A stretch of 64,000 bases of DNA, taken from Variovorax beijingensis. Its GTDB lineage: Bacteria; Pseudomonadota; Gammaproteobacteria; Burkholderiales; Burkholderiaceae_C. Shown piece by piece: positions 17,903-28,193 of this stretch (the first letter of the stretch is position 1; every line of letters starts with the position of its first letter). A program made the position numbers and the translations under genes. Under the pieces are notes generated by a model. That model ran no database searches. It saw only the letters and a program-made list of their open reading frames with translations, and was not told where the DNA came from. The stretch covers positions 124,001 through 188,000 of the forward strand of contig NZ_VIVL01000005.1 in NCBI RefSeq assembly GCF_007828835.1, in the 5' to 3' direction.

Positions 17903-20900
17903 GTGAACAAGTCATTTCGCAGCATCTGGAGTGAGGCGCTCGGCGCGTGGGTGGCAGCCAGCGAGGTTTGCAGCGCGCGCGGCAAGAAATCTTCAAGCGT
18001 CACGATCGGCGCGGCCCTTTTGGCGGCGGCGGCTTTCGGTGGCGCTTCTTCCGCTTGGGCGGCCAACGAATGCGGCGCCGTGGCGGCGGGCGGCACCGTC
18101 ACCTGCAACGGTGATGGAACCCCCGCAACCGATGCGGCGCCCTATGCAAGCGGCATCTTCTATTCGACGCCCGATGTGAGGCTGGCCGTCGACGGGACCG
18201 CCGGGACCTTGACCGTGCAGCCCGCCACACCGGTGATTGCCGTGGCCAACCGCGGCGGCGCCGGGGTCGGCACGCGCGAGGTGCAGATCAACGGCGACGT
18301 ACGCATCACCACGATGGCGGGCACGGCCGGCGGTCCGACCATCGGCGCGCAGGCCTATCAGCAGCAGGGCGGCAACGCCCTGGTGGTTCAGAACGGCGGC
18401 ACGATCACGGCGAACGGCCAGAACGCCTTCGGCATCGCCGTGCGCACAGACGGCAGTGGCACCGCGACCGGGATCCAGAACGGGGGGTCGATCTCGACCA
18501 ACGGCACGGGCGGGAATGGCGTGGCGATGCTCGTCGAGACCTACAGCACGGGCGCGGCCATCGCCACCCAGAACGGCGGCTCGATCACCACCAACGGATC
18601 CCATGCCGTCTATGCGTTGGCGCGCGGCAACGGCAGCGCCACGGCAACGCAAACGGGCGGGTCGATCACCGGTTTGTCCACCACATTCACCAACGCCGGC
18701 ATCGTCGCCCAGACCCTGGGCAGTGGCGATGCGCGCGCGGCACAAAGCGGCGGCACCATCGTCACCAACGGGTCAGGCGGCGCGATCAGTGCCGTGGCAA
18801 GCGGCAGCGGCAACGCCACGGCGGAGCAAAGCGGTGGCAGCGTCACCGCCAACGGGAGCAGTGCAACCGGCATCGGTGCTGTCACTGACGGTGCGGGCAC
18901 GGCAACAGCCGTACAGGCTGCCGGACTCACAGCGTCAGCGACGGGAGCCGGAAGCAACGGTATTGCGGCCTATGCGAGGGGAACCGGACGCTACGCGGTC
19001 TCGGCGGCCGGATTGGCGATCGGCGGCTCCGGAAGCACCGCCGCGGCGGTACACACCTCCGGTGCCGGCGGCGGCACCATCGACATCGCCTCGACCGCCG
19101 TGCTCGACGGCTCGCGCTCCGGCATTGCCGTGCTGGATGAAGCCGGTGCGGTCGCGGTGACGACATCGGGCACCCTGACCGGAGACATCCTCACCAACGC
19201 CGGAGCCGATTCGATCAACCTGATCGGCGGCTCGGTCCAGGGCAAGGTCGACGCCGGTGCCGACAACGACATCTTCACTTGGACCGGCGGCACCCTCGCG
19301 GGTGGCTTCTACGGGCAGAACGGCTCGGACACCGCCCTCGTGGCCGCCCCCGCCTACAACGGCAGCCAGGTGCTGGACGGCGGCGACGACGTGTCGGCCG
19401 CAGACGGCTGGGTCGACAAGCTCACCCTGCAGGGCGTGACCGCGACGGCCGGCGGCGCCCAACTGCCCAACTGGGAGTCCATCACCCTGGACAACACCCG
19501 CCTGACCCTGGCCGGCAGCCCGCTCACCGTGGGCGCGGGCGTGGACGGCACCGGCGCCCCGATGGGCCTGTTCATCCAGCCGACCAGCAGCGTCTTCATG
19601 GGGCAGCCGGCCTTCACCGTCACCGGCGACGTGCACAACGCCGGCCTCATCGACCTGCGCAGCGCTGCCGGCGTGCCCGGCAACGCGCTCACGGTCAACG
19701 GCAACTACGCGGGCACCAACGGCCTGCTGAGGATCAACACCGCCCTGGGCGGCGATGCCAGCGCCACCGACAAGCTGGTGGTCAACGGCAACACCAGCGG
19801 CACCACGCGCGTGCTGGTGACCAACGCCGGCGGTGCCGGCGCGGCCACCATCAACGGCATCCAGGTGGTGCAGGTGTCCGGCACCTCGAGCGAAGGCAAC
19901 TTCACCCTGGCCTCCCCAGTGCAGGCCGGCGCCTACGAATACGGCCTGCACCGCGGCGGCCGTACCGACGGCGACGCCAACAGCTTCTACTTGGGCAGCT
20001 TCTACAACACGCCGGCGCCAGCGCCCGTCCCGGTGCCCGGCGCTCCTGCGCCTGCTCCTGCGCCGATCCCGGCGCCCGAGGTGCTGCGCCCTGCCGTGGC
20101 CGGCTATGTGATGGGCCAGGTCGCCACCCAGGAACTGGCCCTGGGCCTCTTGGGTACGCTGCACCAGCGCGTGGGCGAGCAGCAGACCCTCAAGTGGGAC
20201 CACTGCGGCTGCGACGACAAGGCGCCCGCCGACCAGGCGTGGATGCGCCTGCATGCGCAGCGCCTGGACCTGGACGGCAAGCGCCAGTTCGGCTTCGAGC
20301 AGGAGCTGCAGTACTTCCAGATCGGCAAGGACCTGGCCATCCGCTACAGCGGCGACGCCGGCGACAAGTCGCGCAGCCACACCGGCATCAGCGTGGGCTA
20401 CGGGCGCACCAACACCAACTTCAACGACCGCCGCCGCGGCGACGCGGGCATGGGCTACGACACCGGCAAGATGAAGGGCCAGATGCTCACCCTGGGCGCG
20501 TACCACACGCGCTATGCCGACAACGGCAGCTACTTCGACCTGGTCGGCCAGCTGCATGCGGTGCAGAACAAGTACACCGACAAGTACGGCGGCGAGGGCA
20601 CGCAAAAGGGCGCCGGCGGCGGTTTGAGCGTGGAAGTGGGCCGCCCCTGGCAGATCGGCGAAAGCCAGTGGCTGATCGAGCCGCAGGCGCAACTGAGCTA
20701 CCAGGTCACTCGCTACCGCGGCTTTGCCGACAACATCTCCTGGGTGGACGGCTTCACCAGCCAGAGCCTGCGCGGTCGCCTGGGCGCGCGGCTGGCCTGG
20801 AACGACAAGGCCGAGCGCGCCGACAAGCTCACGCGCACCAACACCTTCTATGTGACGGCCAATGTGCTGCACGAGTTCAAGGACCCCAAGGGCGTGACCA

Positions 20901-21082
20901 TTGATGCCACCACGGTGAGCGAGGAATGGGCCAAGCAGACCTGGGCCGAGCTGGGCGTGGGGGCGCAGCTGCCGTTGAGCAAGGCGGCCTACCTGTACGG
21001 CGGATTGCAGTACCAGCGCTCGCTCAGCGGCAAGAGCCGCGAAGGCGTCTCGGGGCAGTTGGGCGTGCGGGTGGCGTGGTGA
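17903..21082 (+). CDS. ESPR-type autotransporter (type V secretion)
   Basis: The protein has 1059 residues from GTG 17903, chosen because it gives an extended signal peptide region (VNKSFRSIWSEALGAWVAAS), a basic stretch, then a hydrophobic core and cleavage after SSAWA. The passenger (about 53-720) contains six imperfect repeats of about 28 residues built on QNGGSITTNG, which suggests a beta-helix. A Pro/Ala hinge (APAPVPVPGAPAPAPAPIP) leads to an autotransporter beta-domain from about residue 735 to the end, finishing in VRVAW. The barrel carries an unusual CGC motif near its start (WDHCGCDDK). It should export its own passenger through the outer membrane. The passenger shows no protease triad, so an adhesin or biofilm role is likely but inferred. 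Flanking regulator genes may control it. Confidence 0.9.
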   Translation: MNKSFRSIWSEALGAWVAASEVCSARGKKSSSVTIGAALLAAAAFGGASSAWAANECGAVAAGGTVTCNGDGTPATDAAPYASGIFYSTPDVRLAVDGTAGTLTVQPATPVIAVANRGGAGVGTREVQINGDVRITTMAGTAGGPTIGAQAYQQQGGNALVVQNGGTITANGQNAFGIAVRTDGSGTATGIQNGGSISTNGTGGNGVAMLVETYSTGAAIATQNGGSITTNGSHAVYALARGNGSATATQTGGSITGLSTTFTNAGIVAQTLGSGDARAAQSGGTIVTNGSGGAISAVASGSGNATAEQSGGSVTANGSSATGIGAVTDGAGTATAVQAAGLTASATGAGSNGIAAYARGTGRYAVSAAGLAIGGSGSTAAAVHTSGAGGGTIDIASTAVLDGSRSGIAVLDEAGAVAVTTSGTLTGDILTNAGADSINLIGGSVQGKVDAGADNDIFTWTGGTLAGGFYGQNGSDTALVAAPAYNGSQVLDGGDDVSAADGWVDKLTLQGVTATAGGAQLPNWESITLDNTRLTLAGSPLTVGAGVDGTGAPMGLFIQPTSSVFMGQPAFTVTGDVHNAGLIDLRSAAGVPGNALTVNGNYAGTNGLLRINTALGGDASATDKLVVNGNTSGTTRVLVTNAGGAGAATINGIQVVQVSGTSSEGNFTLASPVQAGAYEYGLHRGGRTDGDANSFYLGSFYNTPAPAPVPVPGAPAPAPAPIPAPEVLRPAVAGYVMGQVATQELALGLLGTLHQRVGEQQTLKWDHCGCDDKAPADQAWMRLHAQRLDLDGKRQFGFEQELQYFQIGKDLAIRYSGDAGDKSRSHTGISVGYGRTNTNFNDRRRGDAGMGYDTGKMKGQMLTLGAYHTRYADNGSYFDLVGQLHAVQNKYTDKYGGEGTQKGAGGGLSVEVGRPWQIGESQWLIEPQAQLSYQVTRYRGFADNISWVDGFTSQSLRGRLGARLAWNDKAERADKLTRTNTFYVTANVLHEFKDPKGVTIDATTVSEEWAKQTWAELGVGAQLPLSKAAYLYGGLQYQRSLSGKSREGVSGQLGVRVAW
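18386..18860 (+). repeat. Passenger repeats of about 28 codons
   Basis: Six in-frame copies of a Gln-x-Gly-Gly-(Ser/Thr)-(Ile/Val)-x-x-Asn-Gly unit are spaced 78-96 bp apart. They would form successive turns of the autotransporter beta-helix. Confidence 0.65.
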
Positions 21083-21141
21083 GCGCCGCTGGAAATGCAA
21101 CCGCACCCGCACCACTGACCGCTGGAAGGAAACAACACACC

Positions 21142-21717
21142 ATGCAATCGAAAAACACTTTGAACCTGCTCGCGGCCGCCGTCGCCGCCCTCACGCTGGC
21201 CGGCTGCGGCAGCCTGCACGACGAGCGCTACAACTGGTGCCAGGGTCAGAACTGCGCGCTCACGCCGGTGGTGACGCCGGCGTCCGCCCCCGCTCCGCAA
21301 CCGGCCCCGGCCCAGCCGACGACGCGGCGGGTGAACCTGAGCGCCGACGCGATGTTCAAGTTCGACCGCTCCAGTGCGGCGGACATGCTGCCCCAGGGCC
21401 GCGCCGAGCTGGATGCGCTGGCCCGCGGGCTGCAGAGTCAGGAGATGCAGGTGCAGAGCCTGACGATCACCGGGCACACGGACCGGCTGGGCGATGCGGC
21501 CTACAACGACCAACTGGCGCTGCGGCGTGCCAACACGGTGCGCGACTACCTCAAGGATGCCGGGGTGCGCGCGCCCATGGAGGTGCGCTCGATGGGCGAG
21601 CGCGAGCCGGTGACGCGCGATTGCCAGGGCTTGCAGCGCTCGGCGCGGCTGGTGGCTTGCTTGCAGCCGGATCGCCGCGTGGTGGTGGACATCCTGGGGC
21701 AGGCAGCGGGGAAGTGA
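21142..21717 (+). CDS. OmpA-family peptidoglycan-associated lipoprotein
   Basis: The 191-residue protein has a lipoprotein signal peptide with lipobox LAGC, the lipidated Cys at position 22. A Pro/Ala-rich linker follows, then an OmpA C-terminal domain (about 65-190). That domain holds the characteristic TITGHTDRLGDAAYND, LALRRANTVRDYL and a closing RRVVVDI. Family members bind diaminopimelate in peptidoglycan, so it likely sits in the outer membrane with its domain in the periplasm. ATG 21142 is preceded by GGAAGGA. It lies 59 bp after the autotransporter and its stop overlaps the next gene's GTG start. It may stabilise the autotransporter or its surface products. A CQGQNC motif lies just after the signal peptide. 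Confidence 0.9.
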   Translation: MQSKNTLNLLAAAVAALTLAGCGSLHDERYNWCQGQNCALTPVVTPASAPAPQPAPAQPTTRRVNLSADAMFKFDRSSAADMLPQGRAELDALARGLQSQEMQVQSLTITGHTDRLGDAAYNDQLALRRANTVRDYLKDAGVRAPMEVRSMGEREPVTRDCQGLQRSARLVACLQPDRRVVVDILGQAAGK

Positions 21718-22445
21718 CCGCAGCGACTTTGGAGGACGCCGCGTTGGTGGAACGCACGCTGCGTCTCACGCAGGGCTTCGCACGGTGGCCCGCCTCGGCG
21801 ATGAGCAAGCTTCTCGTGAACGCGCGCCTCGGCAGATACGCCAGGGGCGAGATGGTGTCGATCGAGCAGGGAATGCCTGAGACGTTTGTGATCGTGTCGG
21901 GACATCTGCTTGTCGGTCACATTCCACCTGGAGGACGTCGGACTCCGGTGGCAGTCCTCGGGCCCAGCTATGTGGCCGGGTTCACCCGGACCATTGACCC
22001 AAAAGCGGGTGAGGAGGAGGAGAGTCGCATCATCTACGACTTCTGCGCGCTGAACGAGGTCACGGTCGTCCGGATGCCAACCCTGCTGGTTCAGAAAATC
22101 CTCGACGACGAGCCTGTCCTCTGGATGGGAATGGCAAAAATGCTGATGAAACAGCACAGGGTCGTGCTCGATTCGTTGCTCAGCCAGAGCGTCGGCTCGT
22201 TTCAGCAGCGGTTGGTCGCGACGATCGAACGTCTGGCGGTGCTGTACGGGGGCAATGACGGAAAGGGAATCAACCTGCGCCTGCGCTTGACACAGAAGGA
22301 TCTTGCGGCCCTCCTGCAGGTCACCAGGCAGACAGTCAACCAGGCGCTCCGCGTGTTGGTGGCACATGGCGCGATCAGCTTGAACTACAACGCGATCACA
22401 GTCCTCGATCGGGATGCGCTAAGAAGGCTGACAGACAGCCCTTAG
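21714..22445 (+). CDS. Crp/Fnr-family transcriptional regulator
   Basis: The 243-residue protein starts at GTG 21714, overlapping the preceding stop (GTGA), which implies translational coupling to the OmpA-like lipoprotein. Residues 25-150 look like a cyclic-nucleotide-binding jelly roll (GEMVSIEQGMPETFVIVSG), but the Arg/Ser/Thr phosphate-binding cassette of true cAMP binders is not visible and there are no Fnr-type cysteines. The C-terminal part holds a Crp-type helix-turn-helix (LTQKDLAALLQVTRQTVNQA). It probably responds to another signal and regulates the surface genes upstream. Its last codons coincide with the end of an IS remnant, so the original C terminus may have been altered slightly. 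Confidence 0.85.
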   Translation: MTAATLEDAALVERTLRLTQGFARWPASAMSKLLVNARLGRYARGEMVSIEQGMPETFVIVSGHLLVGHIPPGGRRTPVAVLGPSYVAGFTRTIDPKAGEEEESRIIYDFCALNEVTVVRMPTLLVQKILDDEPVLWMGMAKMLMKQHRVVLDSLLSQSVGSFQQRLVATIERLAVLYGGNDGKGINLRLRLTQKDLAALLQVTRQTVNQALRVLVAHGAISLNYNAITVLDRDALRRLTDSP

Positions 22446-22545
22446 AACGTGCTTACGATCTTCTAAGCAAGAGAGCCATGAATGCGAGATGGATGAATTG
22501 CAGGCTGGTGTTGAGCAATCGCTCGCAGCCATTCAGCTTGCGCAC
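22441..22545 (-). mobile_element. 3' remnant of an IS5-like transposase gene
   Basis: On the minus strand 22545-22453 encodes thirty residues including CERLLNTSLQFIHLAFMALL and LLRRS before a TAA stop. From memory this closely resembles the C terminus of IS5-family transposases, where the chain continues back into RRLWKNCER. Upstream sequence is no longer recognisable. CTTAGAA (22441-22447) and TTCTAAG (22461-22467) form an inverted repeat next to the end. The element is dead. Confidence 0.6.
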
Positions 22546-23317
22546 TTCTCCACATACCACTAACACCAATTCTCAAGTACTGTGGTGTGGAGGTTTTGAA
22601 GAAGGGTGCCGCCCGCTACATTGATCATCAAGATGCCTGCGCGCCTTGCGAACAAATCGTTCATCCGTGAGATCAGGACCCTGTTAACTATTTTTTCAGT
22701 CCCAACTTTCATGACCACGCATCAATTAGTCTCGAGCAAATTGTTGGGCGCATGGGCACCTCTCGCTCATGCTGCCAATGCAGGCTGCCCCCAGCAGAGA
22801 AGCCCGCAAGGGCTTTCTGATCAGGCGCGAAAGTGAAGTTGGGGAGACCAAGGAGTGCCGCCAGATCGTTTACGGCACTGCGGCGCTGGAGCAGTTGAAG
22901 CGCGAGTTCTTGAATAACGCCCAGGTGCGAGAGCTTTCCAGTGAAGAGGCCCTGCAGGAATGTCTGCGCGCCCACTTCGGGTCCATCCAATCGGGTGGCT
23001 AAGCCTCGCCGACCGCGGCTACTGAACGTCGTCCGGTGTTGGCGCCGACCGCAAGTTGAGCTCAGAGGATGCCGTCGGCCGCCTCGGCCCATAGTTGTCG
23101 AACTGATTGACTCAAGGCCAGCCTCGAAAGTCATTGTCGTCGATGGTGAAGAACTGTTGCGTGAAGTACACCACCTGCTGGAGGTCAACGACTTGGCCGA
23201 AGACATCTTCAAACAGAAGGGCCGATGGCCAGGTGCGGTGTCGGACGGCGGTGAACCGCGGTATCTTCCCTGCGCCGCGTTCAGCAAGCGCTGCGCGTGC
23301 AGCTGTGGTCGATCGTC
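22546..23317. other. Decayed region without a convincing gene
   Basis: No recognisable gene lies in these 772 bp. Several frames are readable but none matches a known family. A 77-codon plus-strand frame at 22769-23002 contains LEQLKREFLNN and EEALQECLRAHF. Another plus frame near 23095-23280 contains VVDGEELLREVHHLLEV. The minus strand is also open at 22709-23287. A hairpin, AAGCCC-GCAA-GGGCTT, near 22802-22817 looks like a terminator. Together with the adjacent IS remnant this suggests eroded insertion DNA. Confidence 0.4.
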
Positions 23318-23686
23318 TTACTCGATGCGCACAGGCGCGCGTGCCGGGGACGGCGCAATGAGCACCATCGCGCCGTCCTGGCCGCGCCGCACCCGCAGGC
23401 GGGTGCCTTCGAGCAGGCGATCCAGCGCCGCGTCGGCGGCGATTTTTCCTTTGAAGCCCCGGGTCGAGAGGTCCTTGATGTCTTCCACCTTGTAGATGAG
23501 CTGTACGCCCGACTGCGCGATGTAGGCATCGAGCGCCGGTCGCAGTTCGCCGCCCTTCACATCGAACTCCATGACATGGGCAAAGGCCGGGCCCGCCAGA
23601 AGCAGGCCGGCTGCGGCAGCGGGGGCAAGGCGAGTGCGTTTCAAGAGGGCGAAGAGGGTGGGGGGCTGCCTCCAGTTTGGAATCAT
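23318..23686 (-). CDS. Stand-alone STN-domain periplasmic protein
   Basis: The 122-residue protein has a signal peptide (LAPAAAAGLLLAGPAFA, cleavage near residue 36) followed by one STN (secretin/TonB N-terminal) domain at 39-112. The domain shows the pattern FDVKGGELRPALDAYIAQSG and LEGTRLRVRRGQDGAM. The same stretch in the receptor encoded at 25676-28192 is strikingly similar (LKTALDAYIAQGGVQLLYKV). In transducing TonB receptors this domain contacts FecR in the periplasm. Here it is free, divergent from the sigma gene and preceded by the same promoter-like sequence. It could compete for FecR, act as an accessory sensor, or be the stump of a receptor cut off by the insertion region beyond its stop. 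Confidence 0.85.
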   Translation of the reverse strand: MIPNWRQPPTLFALLKRTRLAPAAAAGLLLAGPAFAHVMEFDVKGGELRPALDAYIAQSGVQLIYKVEDIKDLSTRGFKGKIAADAALDRLLEGTRLRVRRGQDGAMVLIAPSPARAPVRIE

Positions 23687-23727
23687 GTCGGTCTGTTTTC
23701 CGCGAATTGGTTTTTCTTGTGCCCCGG

Positions 23728-23757
23728 TAAGACGAGTTCGGGCGCACTTTCCGGTAA
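23728..23757 (-). promoter_or_regulatory. FecI-type promoter candidate for the STN gene
   Basis: Read on the minus strand, TTACCGGAA (23757-23749), ten bases, then AACTCGTCTTA (23738-23728). It matches the two plus-strand sites at 23869 and 25606 in its first block, its spacing and the TCGTCT core. It lies about 40 bp upstream of the STN start codon. Confidence 0.6.
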
Positions 23758-23868
23758 AGGGGCAAGGCGGAAAAGCCTGCGGCCCGGACCTTCTAGAATT
23801 TCAGGGGCCGTTGCGGGCACCGGAATTCGCAGGAATTTCGGCAAATTCGCCCGTCGTGTCTTCGCGCG

Positions 23869-23898
23869 TTACCGGAAATCCTCGAGCCGTTCGTCTCA
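23869..23898 (+). promoter_or_regulatory. FecI-type promoter candidate for the sigma gene
   Basis: TTACCGGAA (23869-23877), ten bases, then CGTTCGTCTCA (23888-23898). Both blocks are identical to those before the receptor gene at 25606-25635. The site ends 67 bp before GTG 23966 and suggests autoregulation. Confidence 0.65.
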
Positions 23899-23965
23899 CT
23901 GTCTGTCGCCAATCCCGGCGGCTGCCGCCCTTTCGTTTCGGCCCTTCACTTTCCAGGAGCGCTTA

Positions 23966-24538
23966 GTGGTTCTCAGTGACTTGGACGCCTGGTTCGTCAG
24001 CGAGGTGCTGCCGATGGAAGCCGCGCTCACGCGTTTCCTTCGCCGCAACTGGCGCGACGAGGCCGAAGTGCCCGACCTGCGGCAGGACGTCTATGTGCGC
24101 ATCTACGAATCCGCCTCCAGATCCATGCCCGATCAAGTCAAGCCCTTCGTCTTCGCCACCGCGCGCAACCTGCTGATCGACCGCGCCCGGCGCGCGCAGA
24201 TCGTCTCCATCGAGATCATTGCCGACCTCGACGCGCTCGATTTCTCGGCCGACGAGCTCACGCCCGAACGCCATGCCGCCGGCCGCGGCGAGCTGCGACT
24301 GTTGCAATCGGCGCTCGATGCGCTGCCGGCCAAGTGCCGCCGCGTGGTGGAGATGCGCAAGATCGACGGGCTCTCGCAGCGCGAGGTTGCCGCGCAACTG
24401 GGCATCACCGAGGACACGGTCGAGCGGCAGGTCTCGCGCGGCGTGCGCGCCTTGGCCGACGCGCTGCTCTCGGGCGGCGTGCAGCTGGACACCAAGGCCT
24501 TCGGGCGAGCGCAGAACGAGCGGAGGCTTTCGACATGA
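23966..24538 (+). CDS. FecI-like ECF sigma factor
   Basis: The protein has 190 residues. GTG 23966 is chosen because AGGAG lies about seven bases upstream and it begins at the N-terminal helix of the sigma-2 region. Region 2 (about 20-90) includes VPDLRQDVYVRIYE and FVFATARNLLIDRARR. Region 4 (about 125-175) includes ALPAKCRRVVEMRKIDGLS and the recognition helix around ITEDTVERQVSRG. It directs RNA polymerase to a small set of promoters, probably the three TTACCGGAA sites. FecR and a transducing TonB receptor follow at once, the usual order for cell-surface signalling. It probably responds to the receptor's ligand rather than to iron alone. The ligand is unknown. Confidence 0.92.
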   Translation: MVLSDLDAWFVSEVLPMEAALTRFLRRNWRDEAEVPDLRQDVYVRIYESASRSMPDQVKPFVFATARNLLIDRARRAQIVSIEIIADLDALDFSADELTPERHAAGRGELRLLQSALDALPAKCRRVVEMRKIDGLSQREVAAQLGITEDTVERQVSRGVRALADALLSGGVQLDTKAFGRAQNERRLST

Positions 24539-24599
24539 GCGCCGTGTCGGGCTGCCTCAAGCAAGCGCGCACCGCAATGCGAAGCATGGAGCTAAACCA

Positions 24600-25601
24600 A
24601 TGAGCGAAGCGCAGCGCACCGAATCCGTGGCTGCCGACTGGCTGGCCCGCCGCGACAGCGGCGCATGGACCGACGCCGACCAGCAGCTGCTGGACGCCTG
24701 GATCGCCGCGTCGGTTGCTCACCGCGTGGCGTGGCTCCGGTTGTCCAGTGCCTGGGAGCGCGGCGACCGGCTGGGCGCACTGCGCACACCGGCGATCCCG
24801 ATTCCTGTCCCCACGCCGGCTCCGGCATCGCAGCAGCAGGCTGCACGCCCGGTCTCACGCCTGTCGCGCTTCTCGCTGCAACGTATTGCCGCCGGCATTC
24901 TGGTGGCCGCGGCGGGCACCGCCTGGTTCGGCTGGCAGTACATGCAGGAAGAACAGGGCCGGCAGTACGCCACGGCCGTCGGCGCGCGCCAGTCGGTGGC
25001 GCTGGCCGACGGCTCCAGGCTCACGCTGAACACCGCCACGCAGGTGCGCACCGCTGTGAATGACAGCGGGCGCAAGGTCTGGCTCGATGCAGGCGAAGCC
25101 TACTTCGACATCGCCCACGACAAGAAGCGGCCCTTTGTCGTCATCGCCGGCGACCGCCGCATCACCGTGCTGGGCACGCGCTTCCTCGTGCGACGCCAGG
25201 GCGAACAGGTGAACGTGACGGTGGAAGAAGGTCGCGTGCAGATTGCATCGGCCCAGCCGGGCGCCAAGAGCGCCGAGCCCACCGTGCTCACGCGCAACCA
25301 GGCGGCCGTCACGCACGCGGACAACGTGCTGGTGATCTCGAAGGCGCCCAAGCAGGTCGACGACGAACTGAGTTGGCGCGAAGGCAAGCTGGTGTTCGAC
25401 CAGACCACGCTGGCCGACGCGGCCGCGCAGTTCAACCGATACAACACGCGCCAGCTCGTGATCGTCGATCCGGCGATCGCGCAGGTGCGCATCGGCGGCA
25501 GCTTCGATGCCAACAACATGAGCGGCTTCGTAGCGTTGCTCAAGCAGGGCTTCGGCCTTGCGGCGCATGAGCGCGGCAACGAGATCAGAATTTCGAATTA
25601 A
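24600..25601 (+). CDS. FecR-family anti-sigma/sigma regulator
   Basis: The 333-residue protein starts at ATG 24600. The cytoplasmic DUF4880-like part (8-50; WLARRDSGAWTDADQQLLDAW) binds the sigma factor. A single membrane segment spans about 94-113. The periplasmic FecR domain (about 125-215) has VALADGSRLTLNTATQV and a V-LGTRFLVRR motif. A C-terminal secretin-like DUF4974 domain (about 260-330; LSWREGKLVFDQTTLADAA) should contact the receptor's STN domain. It sits 61 bp after the sigma gene and upstream of the receptor gene, completing a three-part signalling system across both membranes. Whether it is an anti-sigma factor or a co-activator cannot be told from sequence. Confidence 0.92.
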   Translation: MSEAQRTESVAADWLARRDSGAWTDADQQLLDAWIAASVAHRVAWLRLSSAWERGDRLGALRTPAIPIPVPTPAPASQQQAARPVSRLSRFSLQRIAAGILVAAAGTAWFGWQYMQEEQGRQYATAVGARQSVALADGSRLTLNTATQVRTAVNDSGRKVWLDAGEAYFDIAHDKKRPFVVIAGDRRITVLGTRFLVRRQGEQVNVTVEEGRVQIASAQPGAKSAEPTVLTRNQAAVTHADNVLVISKAPKQVDDELSWREGKLVFDQTTLADAAAQFNRYNTRQLVIVDPAIAQVRIGGSFDANNMSGFVALLKQGFGLAAHERGNEIRISN

Positions 25602-25605
25602 CAAA

Positions 25606-25635
25606 TTACCGGAATGTGACGGGGCGTTCGTCTCA
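25606..25635 (+). promoter_or_regulatory. FecI-type promoter candidate for the receptor operon
   Basis: TTACCGGAA (25606-25614), ten bases, then CGTTCGTCTCA (25625-25635). Both blocks are identical to the site before the sigma gene. It ends 40 bp before ATG 25676 and would drive the receptor and the closely spaced genes behind it. Confidence 0.65.
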
Positions 25636-25675
25636 GTGGGTATCCCGACAAATAACCACGCTGGAGAGATACCCC

Positions 25676-28192
<2,517 letters not shown>

Positions 28193-28193
28193 C

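Noticed and set aside
22709..23287. Minus-strand frame of 192 codons in the decayed region
   Set aside because: The text resembles no known family and competes with equally open plus-strand frames. It is not supported as a gene, so it is described only as part of the decayed region.
23112..23765. Minus-strand frame of 217 codons overlapping the STN gene
   Set aside because: It overlaps the STN gene in a different frame and is Arg-rich. The STN frame has a signal peptide and a clear domain.
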